Assembly: GCF_000378765.1 (NCBI RefSeq)
Contig: NZ_KB905343.1
Coordinates: 789,218-853,217, forward strand
Direction of reading: 5' to 3'
Length of the DNA: 64,000 nucleotides
Source of the DNA: Psychroflexus tropicus DSM 15496
Lineage (GTDB): Bacteria; Bacteroidota; Bacteroidia; Flavobacteriales; Flavobacteriaceae
This document shows, in pieces, positions 48,498-56,538 of the stretch. The stretch's first letter is position 1. Each line of letters begins with the position of its first letter. The position numbers and the translations under genes are program-made. The notes beneath the pieces are model-generated. The model did not search any database, was not told where the DNA came from, and saw only the letters and a list, made by a program, of their open reading frames with translations.

Positions 48498-48507
48498 AAA
48501 TAAAGCT

Positions 48508-49113
48508 ATGACTATAGATTTCAATAAAAATAAAGATGGCCTGGTTCCCGCCATCATTCAGGATGCAAATACAAAACAAGTGTTGATGCTTGGTTATATG
48601 AATGAAGAAGCATATCAAAAAACTTTAGACACTCGACTGGTAACATTTTTTAGTCGAAGTAAGAACAGATTGTGGACTAAAGGAGAAGAAAGCGGAAATA
48701 CTTTAGATCTAGTAGATATAAAAGTAGATTGTGATCATGATACTTTACTCGTTTATGCTCATCCTAACGGTCCCACCTGCCATAAAGGAACAGATACCTG
48801 CTGGAGCGAGAAAAACGAACCAAGCTTTGGGTTTATTTCAAGCTTAGAACACACCATACATCAACGTAAAACTGAAGCAAATTCAGAAAAAAGCTACGTA
48901 GCCAGCTTATTTGAAAAAGGAGTTAATAAAATTGCTCAAAAAGTAGGAGAGGAGGCTGTGGAAGTTGTAATCGAAGCCAAGGACAATAATGATGATTTGT
49001 TCCTCAATGAAAGTGCAGATTTGTTATTTCATTACCTGATACTTCTTCAGCAAAAGGGATTTCAACTTAAAGATATCGTAAAGGTTCTAGAAAACAGAGA
49101 TAAGTCGAAATAA
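48508..49113 (+). CDS. hisIE: Bifunctional phosphoribosyl-AMP cyclohydrolase / phosphoribosyl-ATP pyrophosphatase
   Basis: This 201-residue fusion performs the second and third steps of the pathway. HisI (1-110) has GLVPAIIQDANTKQVLMLGYMNEEAY, VDCDHDTLLVYAHP and CHKGTDTCW, whose Cys and Asp bind zinc and magnesium. HisE (115-201) has SYVASLFEKGVNKIAQKVGEEAVEVVIEAKD, the MazG-like NTP pyrophosphatase site. It is the last his gene; TruA follows 12 bp later and might share the transcript. Confidence 0.96.
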   Translation: MTIDFNKNKDGLVPAIIQDANTKQVLMLGYMNEEAYQKTLDTRLVTFFSRSKNRLWTKGEESGNTLDLVDIKVDCDHDTLLVYAHPNGPTCHKGTDTCWSEKNEPSFGFISSLEHTIHQRKTEANSEKSYVASLFEKGVNKIAQKVGEEAVEVVIEAKDNNDDLFLNESADLLFHYLILLQQKGFQLKDIVKVLENRDKSK

Positions 49114-49125
49114 CCCAAAAAGAAT

Positions 49126-49911
49126 ATGCAGTACAGGCGGTTTTATTATCTGATTAAACTTCAGTATTTGGGCTTTCGATACCATGGCTGGCAGAAGCAA
49201 CCCGATGTCATTACCGTTGAACATATGCTGAATAAAACTCTGAATTATGTACTGGAAGGTAAACGCTTTAAAGTTATCGCTGCTGGTAGAACAGACGCGA
49301 TGGTTTCTGTGAATCAAACCTATGCTGAGTTATTTATCTATGAAGATGAATTAGAGCTAGATGAGTTTTTTGAACTCTTCAATAAAAATCTACCACAAGA
49401 TATCCGATGTCTAGGTATTGAAGAAACCACTGCTGACTTCAACATTATCCAGCATCCGAAGTTGAAAGAATACCTCTATTTTTTCTGTATCAAAGAAAAA
49501 ATGCATCCTTTTTGTGCTCCTTTTATGGTCAATCTTCAAGAAGATTTGGACATTGAACTCATGAAGGAAGGGGCAAAGCTCTTTGAAGGAGAGCACGACT
49601 TTTATTCCTTTGCCTTTAGGTCGAATCCAGAAACTAAAACTATCGGGACCATTAACACCTGTGAACTTACCGAAAACGATATGTATACCGCTAACTTTTT
49701 CCCTGAAGTTAGTTATGTGCTCAAAGTCACAGGTGAGGGGTTCAAACGGCAGCAAATTCGACTAATGATGGGCGCTTTAATAGATTTAGGCCGACATAAG
49801 ATAAACTTAAAAGATCTTGAACAAATAATCGATGGTCGAAATAAAATTAAACTGGAACATATTGCTCAAGCTTCAGGTTTAATTTTAAACTCAGTTAATC
49901 TCAAATCTTAA
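49126..49911 (+). CDS. TruA-family tRNA pseudouridine synthase
   Basis: This 261-residue protein has the TruA-type catalytic Asp in AGRTDAMVSVNQ (TruA usually has GRTDAGVHA), followed by INTCELTEN, SYVLKVTGEGFKRQQIRLMMGALIDLGRHK with the C-terminal catalytic Arg/Lys region. The start LIKLQYLGFRYHGWQKQP fits the family. TruA modifies U38-U40 in tRNA anticodon stems; the altered residues after the Asp suggest a paralogue or substrate change. It follows hisIE by 12 bp and converges with corA, overlapping 4 bp of the 3' ends. Confidence 0.8.
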   Translation: MQYRRFYYLIKLQYLGFRYHGWQKQPDVITVEHMLNKTLNYVLEGKRFKVIAAGRTDAMVSVNQTYAELFIYEDELELDEFFELFNKNLPQDIRCLGIEETTADFNIIQHPKLKEYLYFFCIKEKMHPFCAPFMVNLQEDLDIELMKEGAKLFEGEHDFYSFAFRSNPETKTIGTINTCELTENDMYTANFFPEVSYVLKVTGEGFKRQQIRLMMGALIDLGRHKINLKDLEQIIDGRNKIKLEHIAQASGLILNSVNLKS

Positions 49912-51017
49912 AACCATTTCTTTTTTCTGAAATAGTAGATTAACCCTAGGGTAAGAATAAGCATTAGTCCCAAGACATAGAAATAAGCAGATTCAAAACC
50001 GAGTTCAGGCATATACTCGAAGTTCATCCCGTAAATTCCAGCTATAAAAGTAAGGGGTATAAAGATCGTGGACATGATGGTAAGTACCTTCATGACTTCA
50101 TTCATCTTATTGCTGAGACTACTCATATACATGTCCATCAAGCCCCAGACAATTTCTCTATAAATATCCACATTTTCAGTGACTTGTAGAATATGATCAT
50201 ATAAGTCGGCGATATAAGCTTTAGTAGATTTATCATACAATTCATGCTTAGAGATTTGCAACTTTCTAATGAGTTCTTTTGCAGGAAATACAGCCTTTCT
50301 AAGACTTAAAATCTCCCGCTTAAGCAATTGAATTTCTGTCGTTGAAGCATTATGGGCATCTGTGAGGATGCGGTCTTCAAGATTCTCGGTTTTTTCTTCA
50401 ATGGTTTCAGTGACATTATAATAATGATCAACCACAGCATCTATCAACGCGTAAAAGAGATAATCTGTACCTCTCATACGAATTCTACCCACCTTGTTGT
50501 GGATGCGCTCCCTTATCGAATTGAAAATGGAGTCCTGTGATTGTTGAAAAGAAATGATATAAGAGTTATTAAATACAATGCCAAAATGATTTTTGATCAA
50601 TAATCCGTCGTTATTATGAAAAATCATTTTAAGTGCTATAAATACATAGTCGTCAAACTCATCTAGCTTAGGACGCTGTTTCGTATTTGCAATATCTTCA
50701 AGAATAAGTGGATGTATATCCAGAGAGGTACCTAATTCAGCAAGTTTTTCAACATTGTGAACACCAACAAAATTAATCCAATGTTTAAATTCTGATTCGT
50801 GATTTACCAGCTCCACCACTTTACTTACAGAACAGTTGTTATGATAAATAACTTTTTCCTCATTATAACTTATAACATTGATGACTGTTTCTTCTGTAGT
50901 TTCTTCACCAACGTATGTGATTTTCCCGGGAATCTGATTCTGAATGGGCTTTCGCTTTATCTTAAAAGCTTTGGGGTAATGAAGATGTTTTAGGTTTTTA
51001 CGCACTGTGTTTTTCAA
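49908..51017 (-). CDS. corA: CorA-type magnesium/cobalt transporter
   Basis: This 369-residue inner-membrane channel has the CorA signature YGMNF before the outer loop, with two C-terminal transmembrane helices (VLTIMSTIFIPLTFIAGI and YFYVLGLMLILTLGLIYYF). The large N-terminal cytosolic domain (ILEDIANTKQRPKLDEF, LIDAVVDHYYNVTETIEEKTENLED) senses intracellular Mg. It is the usual pentameric uptake channel for Mg, and also takes Co and Ni. It overlaps the upstream hypothetical gene by 20 bp. Confidence 0.93.
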   Translation of the reverse strand: MKNTVRKNLKHLHYPKAFKIKRKPIQNQIPGKITYVGEETTEETVINVISYNEEKVIYHNNCSVSKVVELVNHESEFKHWINFVGVHNVEKLAELGTSLDIHPLILEDIANTKQRPKLDEFDDYVFIALKMIFHNNDGLLIKNHFGIVFNNSYIISFQQSQDSIFNSIRERIHNKVGRIRMRGTDYLFYALIDAVVDHYYNVTETIEEKTENLEDRILTDAHNASTTEIQLLKREILSLRKAVFPAKELIRKLQISKHELYDKSTKAYIADLYDHILQVTENVDIYREIVWGLMDMYMSSLSNKMNEVMKVLTIMSTIFIPLTFIAGIYGMNFEYMPELGFESAYFYVLGLMLILTLGLIYYFRKKKWF

Positions 51018-51402
51018 AATATTGTAATTGGCTTTGCAAGCGTTCTTTGGTTAAATTGATGATACGTTTATTTAGTTCTGAAGAATTTTCACTGTAAAAT
51101 TGATATTCATCTAAAGTGAAATGACCCATAAAGACACCTCTTATAAGGTTTTTAAATTTTGAATCTTTTTTGACCGTATTCTCAATATATCTCAGTTTAT
51201 CTTCAGTACCAAGTTTGTGGTAAGCGTTTTTATATCGAACGATATAATTTTCAAACATGGATAGAATAAGGTCATTTTGAAATTTAGCAATGCGCCTTAA
51301 AGTTGAATTTTGAAAAGATTCAAAACTCAGTGTTAACTCACCTACCTTAGCCTTTGCTACTTCTGGTCTGATTTTGAGTAGCTTTTCATCTCGTTCTGTC
51401 AT
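50998..51402 (-). CDS. Conserved helical protein, function unknown
   Basis: I start this at ATG 51402 (134 residues), because MTERDEKLLKIRPEVAKAK matches the Flavobacteriaceae versions I know; an upstream start adds 9 residues. It is all-helical in pattern, without signal or membrane segment, and contains FQNSTLRRIAKFQNDLILSMF, VKKDSKFKNLIRGVFMGHFTLDEY and NKRIINLTKERLQSQLQ. I recognise no domain. Its 3' end overlaps the 5' end of corA by 20 bp, so the two are likely made together. Confidence 0.65.
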   Translation of the reverse strand: MTERDEKLLKIRPEVAKAKVGELTLSFESFQNSTLRRIAKFQNDLILSMFENYIVRYKNAYHKLGTEDKLRYIENTVKKDSKFKNLIRGVFMGHFTLDEYQFYSENSSELNKRIINLTKERLQSQLQYFEKHSA

Positions 51403-51472
51403 AATCAAAGTTTTTACTAAAGTAATCATTCTTAATTGAAGTCACTTAGTATTAAATTCGATAGTTTTGTAT

Positions 51473-51569
51473 AAAAAAAGCTGTCCCACTTATGTTGAAG
51501 ACTATTTGAAGGATTATTTCTTGCGCAGAACTTTAAATATCAAGCAAACATTAAGGACAGCCTTTTTTT
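51473..51569. repeat. ~97 bp imperfect inverted repeat, possible IS/MITE remnant or long hairpin
   Basis: The ends AAAAAAAGCTGTCC (51473-51486) and GGACAGCCTTTTTTT (51555-51569) are inverted repeats, and similarity extends inward (TTATGTT and TTAATGTT in reverse complement), with about 68 bp between. Termini of this type (G[G]CTGTCC) resemble ends of Bacteroidetes IS elements. No intact transposase is inside. It may instead be a terminator with a long loop, since both ends carry A/T runs. Confidence 0.4.
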
Positions 51570-51611
51570 AATGCTGAAGTTGCTTTTTTGCTAGGCTACA
51601 ATCATTTGAGT

Positions 51612-52172
51612 TTATTCTACCGTTACATCAAAAGTATATTGAATATCGGTTTCTCCACCAACACTTTCATCTAGTATACCATCGCTTCCCGCTTCTTTAT
51701 CACCTTCGTGAATCAATGCAAAAGTGAGGTTTCCTATACTAGTCTCTCCAGTTTCAAGACTGAATTCTACACCTAATGGATTACCATTGGCGTCGGAGTC
51801 TAAATATTCAGTTGAGACATCTAGGCCAGATCCTATTATAAAAAACACCTGGTGTTCTTCATCCTCTTCGATGACTTCTTCTGTAATATCTTCTACAGGT
51901 TCTTCGTTTTCATTCAAAAACTCCATTCTGCCTGTATAACTTGTATTAGCATCTAGTGTGCTTGTGGTCACCACAGGATCTGTAACACCTCCATCTAAGT
52001 TAGTAAGACTAAAGGCTTCGAATTCTTGCCCTCCTTCTGGAGTTAGGTAAACATTCATGGTAGTAATCTCTTCTTCTTCGTTAATCACTTCAACGACGTC
52101 ATCATCGTCTGAACAGGCACTAAAAAGTAGCGTCGCTACAAGACTTAAGCTTAATAATTTGATTGTTTTCAT
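51612..52172 (-). CDS. Acidic exported lipoprotein near TonB receptor
   Basis: This 186-residue protein begins with a lipoprotein signal (MKTIKLLSLSLVATLLFSAC, Cys 20) followed by SDDDDVVEVINEEEE, a linker of Asp/Glu often found in Bacteroidetes surface lipoproteins. The remainder is beta-rich and acidic (ILDESVGGETDIQYTFDVTVE). I know no family. It lies 21 bp downstream of the TonB receptor, so it is probably its surface partner, capturing or delivering the ligand; this is inferred from position. Confidence 0.6.
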   Translation of the reverse strand: MKTIKLLSLSLVATLLFSACSDDDDVVEVINEEEEITTMNVYLTPEGGQEFEAFSLTNLDGGVTDPVVTTSTLDANTSYTGRMEFLNENEEPVEDITEEVIEEDEEHQVFFIIGSGLDVSTEYLDSDANGNPLGVEFSLETGETSIGNLTFALIHEGDKEAGSDGILDESVGGETDIQYTFDVTVE

Positions 52173-52193
52173 TGTGTTGAATTTTAAATTGAG

Positions 52194-54605
52194 TTAATAA
52201 TTGAGTTTTAATTGTAACATAGCATTGGTGCCAACTTCATCGGCATAAAATCGTAAAGCGTTGAGATAGCTTCGGTATGAGGTATTAAAAATATTGTTCA
52301 CTAATATGTTTACACTGAGTTTTTTTTCTCCCCACTGGAAAATCATTCCGCTTTTGAGGTTGAGTAAATGGTAGGCTGGTGGGGGCGTGCTAATATCTAG
52401 TAATTCATCTTCAAAGTCTCCCGTAGTTCTGTTGATAATTCTTACCTCAAAATTATTATCTGGAAATCGGTTCTGTTCAGTGATAAGTTGACTGTTTAAA
52501 GACAAGAAAAAGTTATTCCACTCATTTTTTTTATAAGTGAGTGTATTAGAAATATTAAAAGGTGGCATATTGATGATTGGTAAATCTTGTTCCAGATCCT
52601 GTCCGTTCACATAAGCTAAATTGGAAACCAAATCAAAATTTTCATAGGCATAACTTAAGGATGCATCTATACCAAACAACCTGGAATCGCTCTGTCTATA
52701 TTGCCAGACGGGAAATGCTCCTCTTATGGTTGTATCTGTCCCACTAGGTTCCAAGATGATAAAGTCATTCACATAATTGTAATAGGGTTGAATGTTAAAT
52801 CCAAAATTATTGATAGACCCACTTAGTTCAGCACCAATTTTAAAAGATTGCTCAGAATCGATTTGCAGCTCTCCCAATTCTATTCTAGCCAGACTATGAT
52901 GCAAACCATCACTGAATAACTCAGAAGGATTTGGAGCTCTGCTTGCTGTGCTAAAATTCGTAGTTAATTGCCAACTATTATTAAAAGTATGCGTCGCGCC
53001 AAGAGTTGCTGATACGTTATGAAAATCAAAACTTGGAGTTGTGAAAATTTGACCATTTTCTATGCGACCTGTTTCAAATTGAGGAAATAGCTCATCATAA
53101 TTTAATTGTTCCCAACGAGATTCAAAATAGAATTTTTCAGCATCGATACTGCTAAAATCATAACGTATACCAGCATCAAGTATCCATTTTCTATCCAAGG
53201 TGTACTCTGTTGTCGCAAAAGCACCCAACGAATACATATCGTAATCTGGAATTAATCTCCGAACACCGGTTTCTGGATTTGGAAAATTGGTTTGTGCGTT
53301 GAGTTCTACTCCAAATTCAGAGTCAAAATTATCTAATGCTGTCCATTCTAGTTGAGCAAGTAGAGTATGAGTCTTTAAATTCATATCCATAGCGGCTTGA
53401 TTTCTAAGTTCACCTCGTCGAACATCGAATTCTTTCCTATCATTATTTTGAAAAGAATACTGAAGTGTTGCCTCTCCAATGTTTTCCAGTTTTTTGAAAG
53501 CGTTTAACTTAAAGATTTGATGTGTCACCTCTTGTTTTGGGCTTGTTAAAGAATAAGTAAAGTCATCAATCCTAAAGGGTTCTTGTCTGTTGATCGATAA
53601 TACTAAGTCGGTTATATTTCCAATGTGAGATGCTCTTAGAATCCCTACTTCAGTATCGGTAAGTTTGTAACTGAAATCAATACCGTAATCGATTTTATTA
53701 AGTCCAATACCTAGACTGATATTATTCTCGCGTTGACCAGTGTTGGACAAAATATAATCGGGTGCTTCAAAATCGCCAAGGCGTTTTAGACTTCCCTGTA
53801 TTCTGTAATTGAAACCATTCAAATTGGCCTTGATTAAACTAGTGGCTATCGTTCCACCGCGTCCATTGGTCGCTCCTGTGAGAATGGTTTTACCCATCAG
53901 GGTATCTTTTAAGGGTGCTTTTTGAGGTTCTATAACAATGGTTCCTCCTATAGCATCGCCACCATATTTCAAAGCTGACGCGCCTTTGATAACTGTGATA
54001 TTGGCAGCAGAGTTAATGTCCACATTGGGAGCATGATCTTCTCCCCATTGTTGATCGTGTAATCTTACATTATCATTGATTATCAATACTCTGGAGCTAT
54101 GTAAGCCGTTAATGATAGGCTTTACAATAGAATTACCTGTATTTAGAGAAGAAACCCCACCAAGTGTTTTTAAGGCGTCACCAATTGAAGCATTGCTAAA
54201 GGTTTCAAGATCTTCAACTTTCAATTGTTGGGTAATACTTGAATTAAGTTCTTCTTGATATAATTTCCCTTTTAGTAGAACCTCATTCAATTCTTCTAAA
54301 TGGTGCTCTAATTTAAAATCTAATTCTGTATCCTCTTTCAGTATAATGGTCTTGGATTCGGATTCACAAAAAGGATGTGTCACTTTTATGGTAAGTTCTC
54401 CGCGACATAATTCAGTGAGTTCATATCTACCATTGTCATCGGTGTAAGCCACCGTATTAGTCCCTTCAATAGAAATAACAGCACCTTGTAAAGAGGTATT
54501 ATCATGAAGATCTATAACTTGTCCTGAGATAGACAAATCACAGGTTTGAGCAAACGAAAAAAATGAAATAAATAAAAAATAGAAAAGAGTAAACCCCTTA
54601 GACAT
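52194..54605 (-). CDS. TonB-dependent outer-membrane receptor with carboxypeptidase-like N-terminal domain
   Basis: This 803-residue receptor has a signal peptide (MSKGFTLFYFLFISFFSFAQ), a CarboxypepD_reg-like domain (LSISGQVIDLHDNTSLQGAVISIEGTNTVAYTD), a plug domain (residues ~125-240, with IINGLHSSRVLIINDNVRLHDQQWGEDHAPNVDI and VIKGASALKYGGDAIGGTIVIEP) and a beta-barrel ending in an aromatic-type terminal strand (ALRFYADEVGTNAMLQLKLNY). The plug is of the ZnuD-like type with HDQQWGEDHAP; zinc or another metal is a possible substrate, but I cannot prove it. It is flanked by a small exported Cys protein and a lipoprotein. Confidence 0.88.
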   Translation of the reverse strand: MSKGFTLFYFLFISFFSFAQTCDLSISGQVIDLHDNTSLQGAVISIEGTNTVAYTDDNGRYELTELCRGELTIKVTHPFCESESKTIILKEDTELDFKLEHHLEELNEVLLKGKLYQEELNSSITQQLKVEDLETFSNASIGDALKTLGGVSSLNTGNSIVKPIINGLHSSRVLIINDNVRLHDQQWGEDHAPNVDINSAANITVIKGASALKYGGDAIGGTIVIEPQKAPLKDTLMGKTILTGATNGRGGTIATSLIKANLNGFNYRIQGSLKRLGDFEAPDYILSNTGQRENNISLGIGLNKIDYGIDFSYKLTDTEVGILRASHIGNITDLVLSINRQEPFRIDDFTYSLTSPKQEVTHQIFKLNAFKKLENIGEATLQYSFQNNDRKEFDVRRGELRNQAAMDMNLKTHTLLAQLEWTALDNFDSEFGVELNAQTNFPNPETGVRRLIPDYDMYSLGAFATTEYTLDRKWILDAGIRYDFSSIDAEKFYFESRWEQLNYDELFPQFETGRIENGQIFTTPSFDFHNVSATLGATHTFNNSWQLTTNFSTASRAPNPSELFSDGLHHSLARIELGELQIDSEQSFKIGAELSGSINNFGFNIQPYYNYVNDFIILEPSGTDTTIRGAFPVWQYRQSDSRLFGIDASLSYAYENFDLVSNLAYVNGQDLEQDLPIINMPPFNISNTLTYKKNEWNNFFLSLNSQLITEQNRFPDNNFEVRIINRTTGDFEDELLDISTPPPAYHLLNLKSGMIFQWGEKKLSVNILVNNIFNTSYRSYLNALRFYADEVGTNAMLQLKLNY

Positions 54606-54643
54606 AAATAAATTTTTAAACTAGGTTAAAGTAAATTTTGACT

Positions 54644-54955
54644 TTAGACTAATTTAAAAGGCGGAGGTTTATTGAAATATTGACCAGAATTTAAATTTAA
54701 GACTGGAGCTGATATTAAATTAAAGGTAGTATGTTCTCTAAAAACAGAGGTTAACTGAGATTGTTCTATAAAAGTAGACTCCCCTACAACGAATACATCA
54801 TGATTTGAAATCGTGAACTCATCGCAGGTATCACAAACTTCGATGGAATTCAAATCGTCATCAAACAAATGGCTTAATGCATGAGCATTTACGACTGTAG
54901 TCGTAATGATCATGAATAGAACTAAGCTTATGATCTGTTTAATATTCAACATCAA
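54644..54955 (-). CDS. Small exported protein with CxxC and His motifs, upstream of TonB receptor
   Basis: This 103-residue protein has a membrane/signal segment (ISLVLFMIITTTVVNA) followed by HALSHLFDDD, then VCDTCDEF (CxxC plus acidic residues), and ends in PPPFKLV. The His-Asp and Cys motifs suggest metal binding. Similar short proteins occur beside ZnuD-like receptors in Flavobacteriaceae as I remember them. It is 38 bp upstream of the receptor gene, so I infer a joint metal-linked unit. An alternative is that the short mature part is only a regulator target. Confidence 0.55.
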   Translation of the reverse strand: MMLNIKQIISLVLFMIITTTVVNAHALSHLFDDDLNSIEVCDTCDEFTISNHDVFVVGESTFIEQSQLTSVFREHTTFNLISAPVLNLNSGQYFNKPPPFKLV

Positions 54956-54999
54956 AATTTTTACGAATGTAGCATTTTTTATAAAATTTCAAACTATTT

Positions 55000-55323
55000 T
55001 TAATGTTCTTGAAAAAGAAATCCTAAACCTAACCTTTTAAGCATCTTTTTTTCAAACGCCCAAAAGAATTTATGTTGTCCAAACACAGTACCAATTAAGA
55101 CTAGTAGTATTTGATAAATAGGAAAAATCAATAAAATTCTTAGCGTATAATAAAAAAAACCTCCAAAGAAATGTTCAGGAAAAGCTTCTCTAGAAAGCTC
55201 AAGGAAAACTAAAACAGGTTTTGCCAGATAAGCAGATAGAGAGCCAGTGATGGCAAATACAATAAAAATGATAACCAATTGAAAGTTGGATTGAATGTCC
55301 CAGCGTTCTTTTAATTTCTTCAT
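55000..55323 (-). CDS. Small membrane protein (DUF6787-like)
   Basis: This 107-residue protein has two to three membrane helices (about 16-35, FQLVIIFIVFAITGSLSAYL; 55-85, FFYYTLRILLIFPIYQILLVLIGTVFG) and ends KMLKRLGLGFLF. I associate it with DUF6787 proteins of Flavobacteriaceae, whose function is unknown; that family name is from memory. It is 19 bp upstream of the small lipoprotein gene on the same strand, hence part of the 55-59 kb run. Confidence 0.6.
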   Translation of the reverse strand: MKKLKERWDIQSNFQLVIIFIVFAITGSLSAYLAKPVLVFLELSREAFPEHFFGGFFYYTLRILLIFPIYQILLVLIGTVFGQHKFFWAFEKKMLKRLGLGFLFQEH

Positions 55324-55342
55324 TTTGCAAAATTACAAAAGC

Positions 55343-55747
55343 TTATCTCAATCGTTGCCTATATTTCTGCTGAAAATAAAGGAAATAATTATAAAGTAAG
55401 TAGTTGACTTCATAACCGTAATCCACATCGAATTCATAATTAATCTGTTGTGGATATAAGTCTGGTCCAAATTGTGAAGGATTATTAGCTCTAATATTAT
55501 AATTAGTCACAAATATTCTATTTCTCTGCTCCAGGAAGGTTTGACCATAGTATCCTCTAGGTCGCTGCGTGGCTATCCAAGCATTGAATCCAGGCTCTAA
55601 AATAATGATCTCGTATTCCAGACTGTCATTTGCAATACGAACTGTATCATTTTCAGTCTCAGAACTCATTGTACTTTCCGAACCTTGTTTTTGTACTGAA
55701 CAACTCGCGATGGTTATCAAAAAAAGTAAAGGCAATATATATTTCAT
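55343..55747 (-). CDS. Small lipoprotein (DUF6146-like)
   Basis: This 134-residue protein starts with a lipoprotein signal (MKYILPLLFLITIASC, Cys 16). The C-terminal half is very Tyr/Asn-rich and conserved in pattern: IIILEPGFNAWIATQRPRGYYGQTFLE and YGYEVNYLLYNYFLYFQQKY. I associate it with DUF6146 of Flavobacteriaceae, from memory. Function unknown. It lies 8 bp downstream of rlpA. Confidence 0.6.
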   Translation of the reverse strand: MKYILPLLFLITIASCSVQKQGSESTMSSETENDTVRIANDSLEYEIIILEPGFNAWIATQRPRGYYGQTFLEQRNRIFVTNYNIRANNPSQFGPDLYPQQINYEFDVDYGYEVNYLLYNYFLYFQQKYRQRLR

Positions 55748-55755
55748 ACTTAAAG

Positions 55756-56538
55756 TTACTGTTTTACTGTCATATCCACAATAAAAGAATCCGGGTATTT
55801 ATCCAGATTTCTTGACTTGAAATTTTCTGCAGCTCTCCTGCTATTAAACTGACCTAGAATTACAGTGTAAACCTTGGTTTCATTTATAGTTTTAATTTGA
55901 ATTAAAACCTCACTCTTATAACTTATCTTTAGGCGATTGGCAAGTCTTAACAAATTATCACTTTCCTGAAAACTCGCAATCTGAACTCCAAAATAATCAG
56001 GCTGAATCTCATCTACAGTAAGTTCATAAAACTCTCTTTCTTCTAAAGAACTAGAGTTAGTCTTTTCAAAATTTTCTGAAGTACTTTTTTGAACCCTTGA
56101 ATTTTTTTCTGCTACTTGAGGCTTTTCCTTTTCAGTCACAGAAGGTGACACATATTCAGCTTCATCAGATTTTATGGTTACGTTGTTATCCAACACTTGT
56201 ATCTGGACATTGGTCACGCCACTTTCTATCACTCCTAAGGACTGAGCAACAGACCTTGACAAATCTATAATTCGGCCCCTTATAAAAGGTCCACGATCGT
56301 TTATGGTTACCAGGGCAGTTCTATTATTACTTAAATTGGTAACTTTTACTTTAGTCCCGAAAGGTAATTTTCGATGTGCGGCGGTAGCTAAATTATGCCT
56401 GTAGATTTCACCACTAGCCGTGGGTCTACCCTCAAACTTATCGGCATAAAATGATGCTTTACCAGTCTGTGTTTGAGCTAAAATTAGCTGACTTAAAATG
56501 AGACCAATTCCAAGGATAAGAGTTTTCATGTTTTTCAT
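55756..56538 (-). CDS. rlpA: Septal ring lytic transglycosylase RlpA with SPOR domain
   Basis: This 260-residue exported protein (signal peptide about 1-21) has the double-psi barrel RlpA fold: GKASFYADKFEGRPTASGEIY, LATAAHRKLPFGTKVKVTNLSNNRTALVTINDRGPF (catalytic Asp in NDRGP). A Ser/Glu-rich linker follows and then a C-terminal SPOR domain (~180-260, YFGVQIASFQESDNLLRLANRL), which binds denuded glycan strands at the septum. RlpA trims such glycan in Pseudomonas; in Flavobacteriaceae the role is inferred. The gene abuts the serA-like gene. Confidence 0.92.
   Translation of the reverse strand: MKNMKTLILGIGLILSQLILAQTQTGKASFYADKFEGRPTASGEIYRHNLATAAHRKLPFGTKVKVTNLSNNRTALVTINDRGPFIRGRIIDLSRSVAQSLGVIESGVTNVQIQVLDNNVTIKSDEAEYVSPSVTEKEKPQVAEKNSRVQKSTSENFEKTNSSSLEEREFYELTVDEIQPDYFGVQIASFQESDNLLRLANRLKISYKSEVLIQIKTINETKVYTVILGQFNSRRAAENFKSRNLDKYPDSFIVDMTVKQ

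Noticed and set aside
49126-49911. TruA-family gene considered a decayed pseudogene because GRTDAMVSV differs from GRTDAGVHA
   Set aside because: The catalytic Asp, the C-terminal Arg/Lys region and the full length are kept, so it is an intact paralogue.
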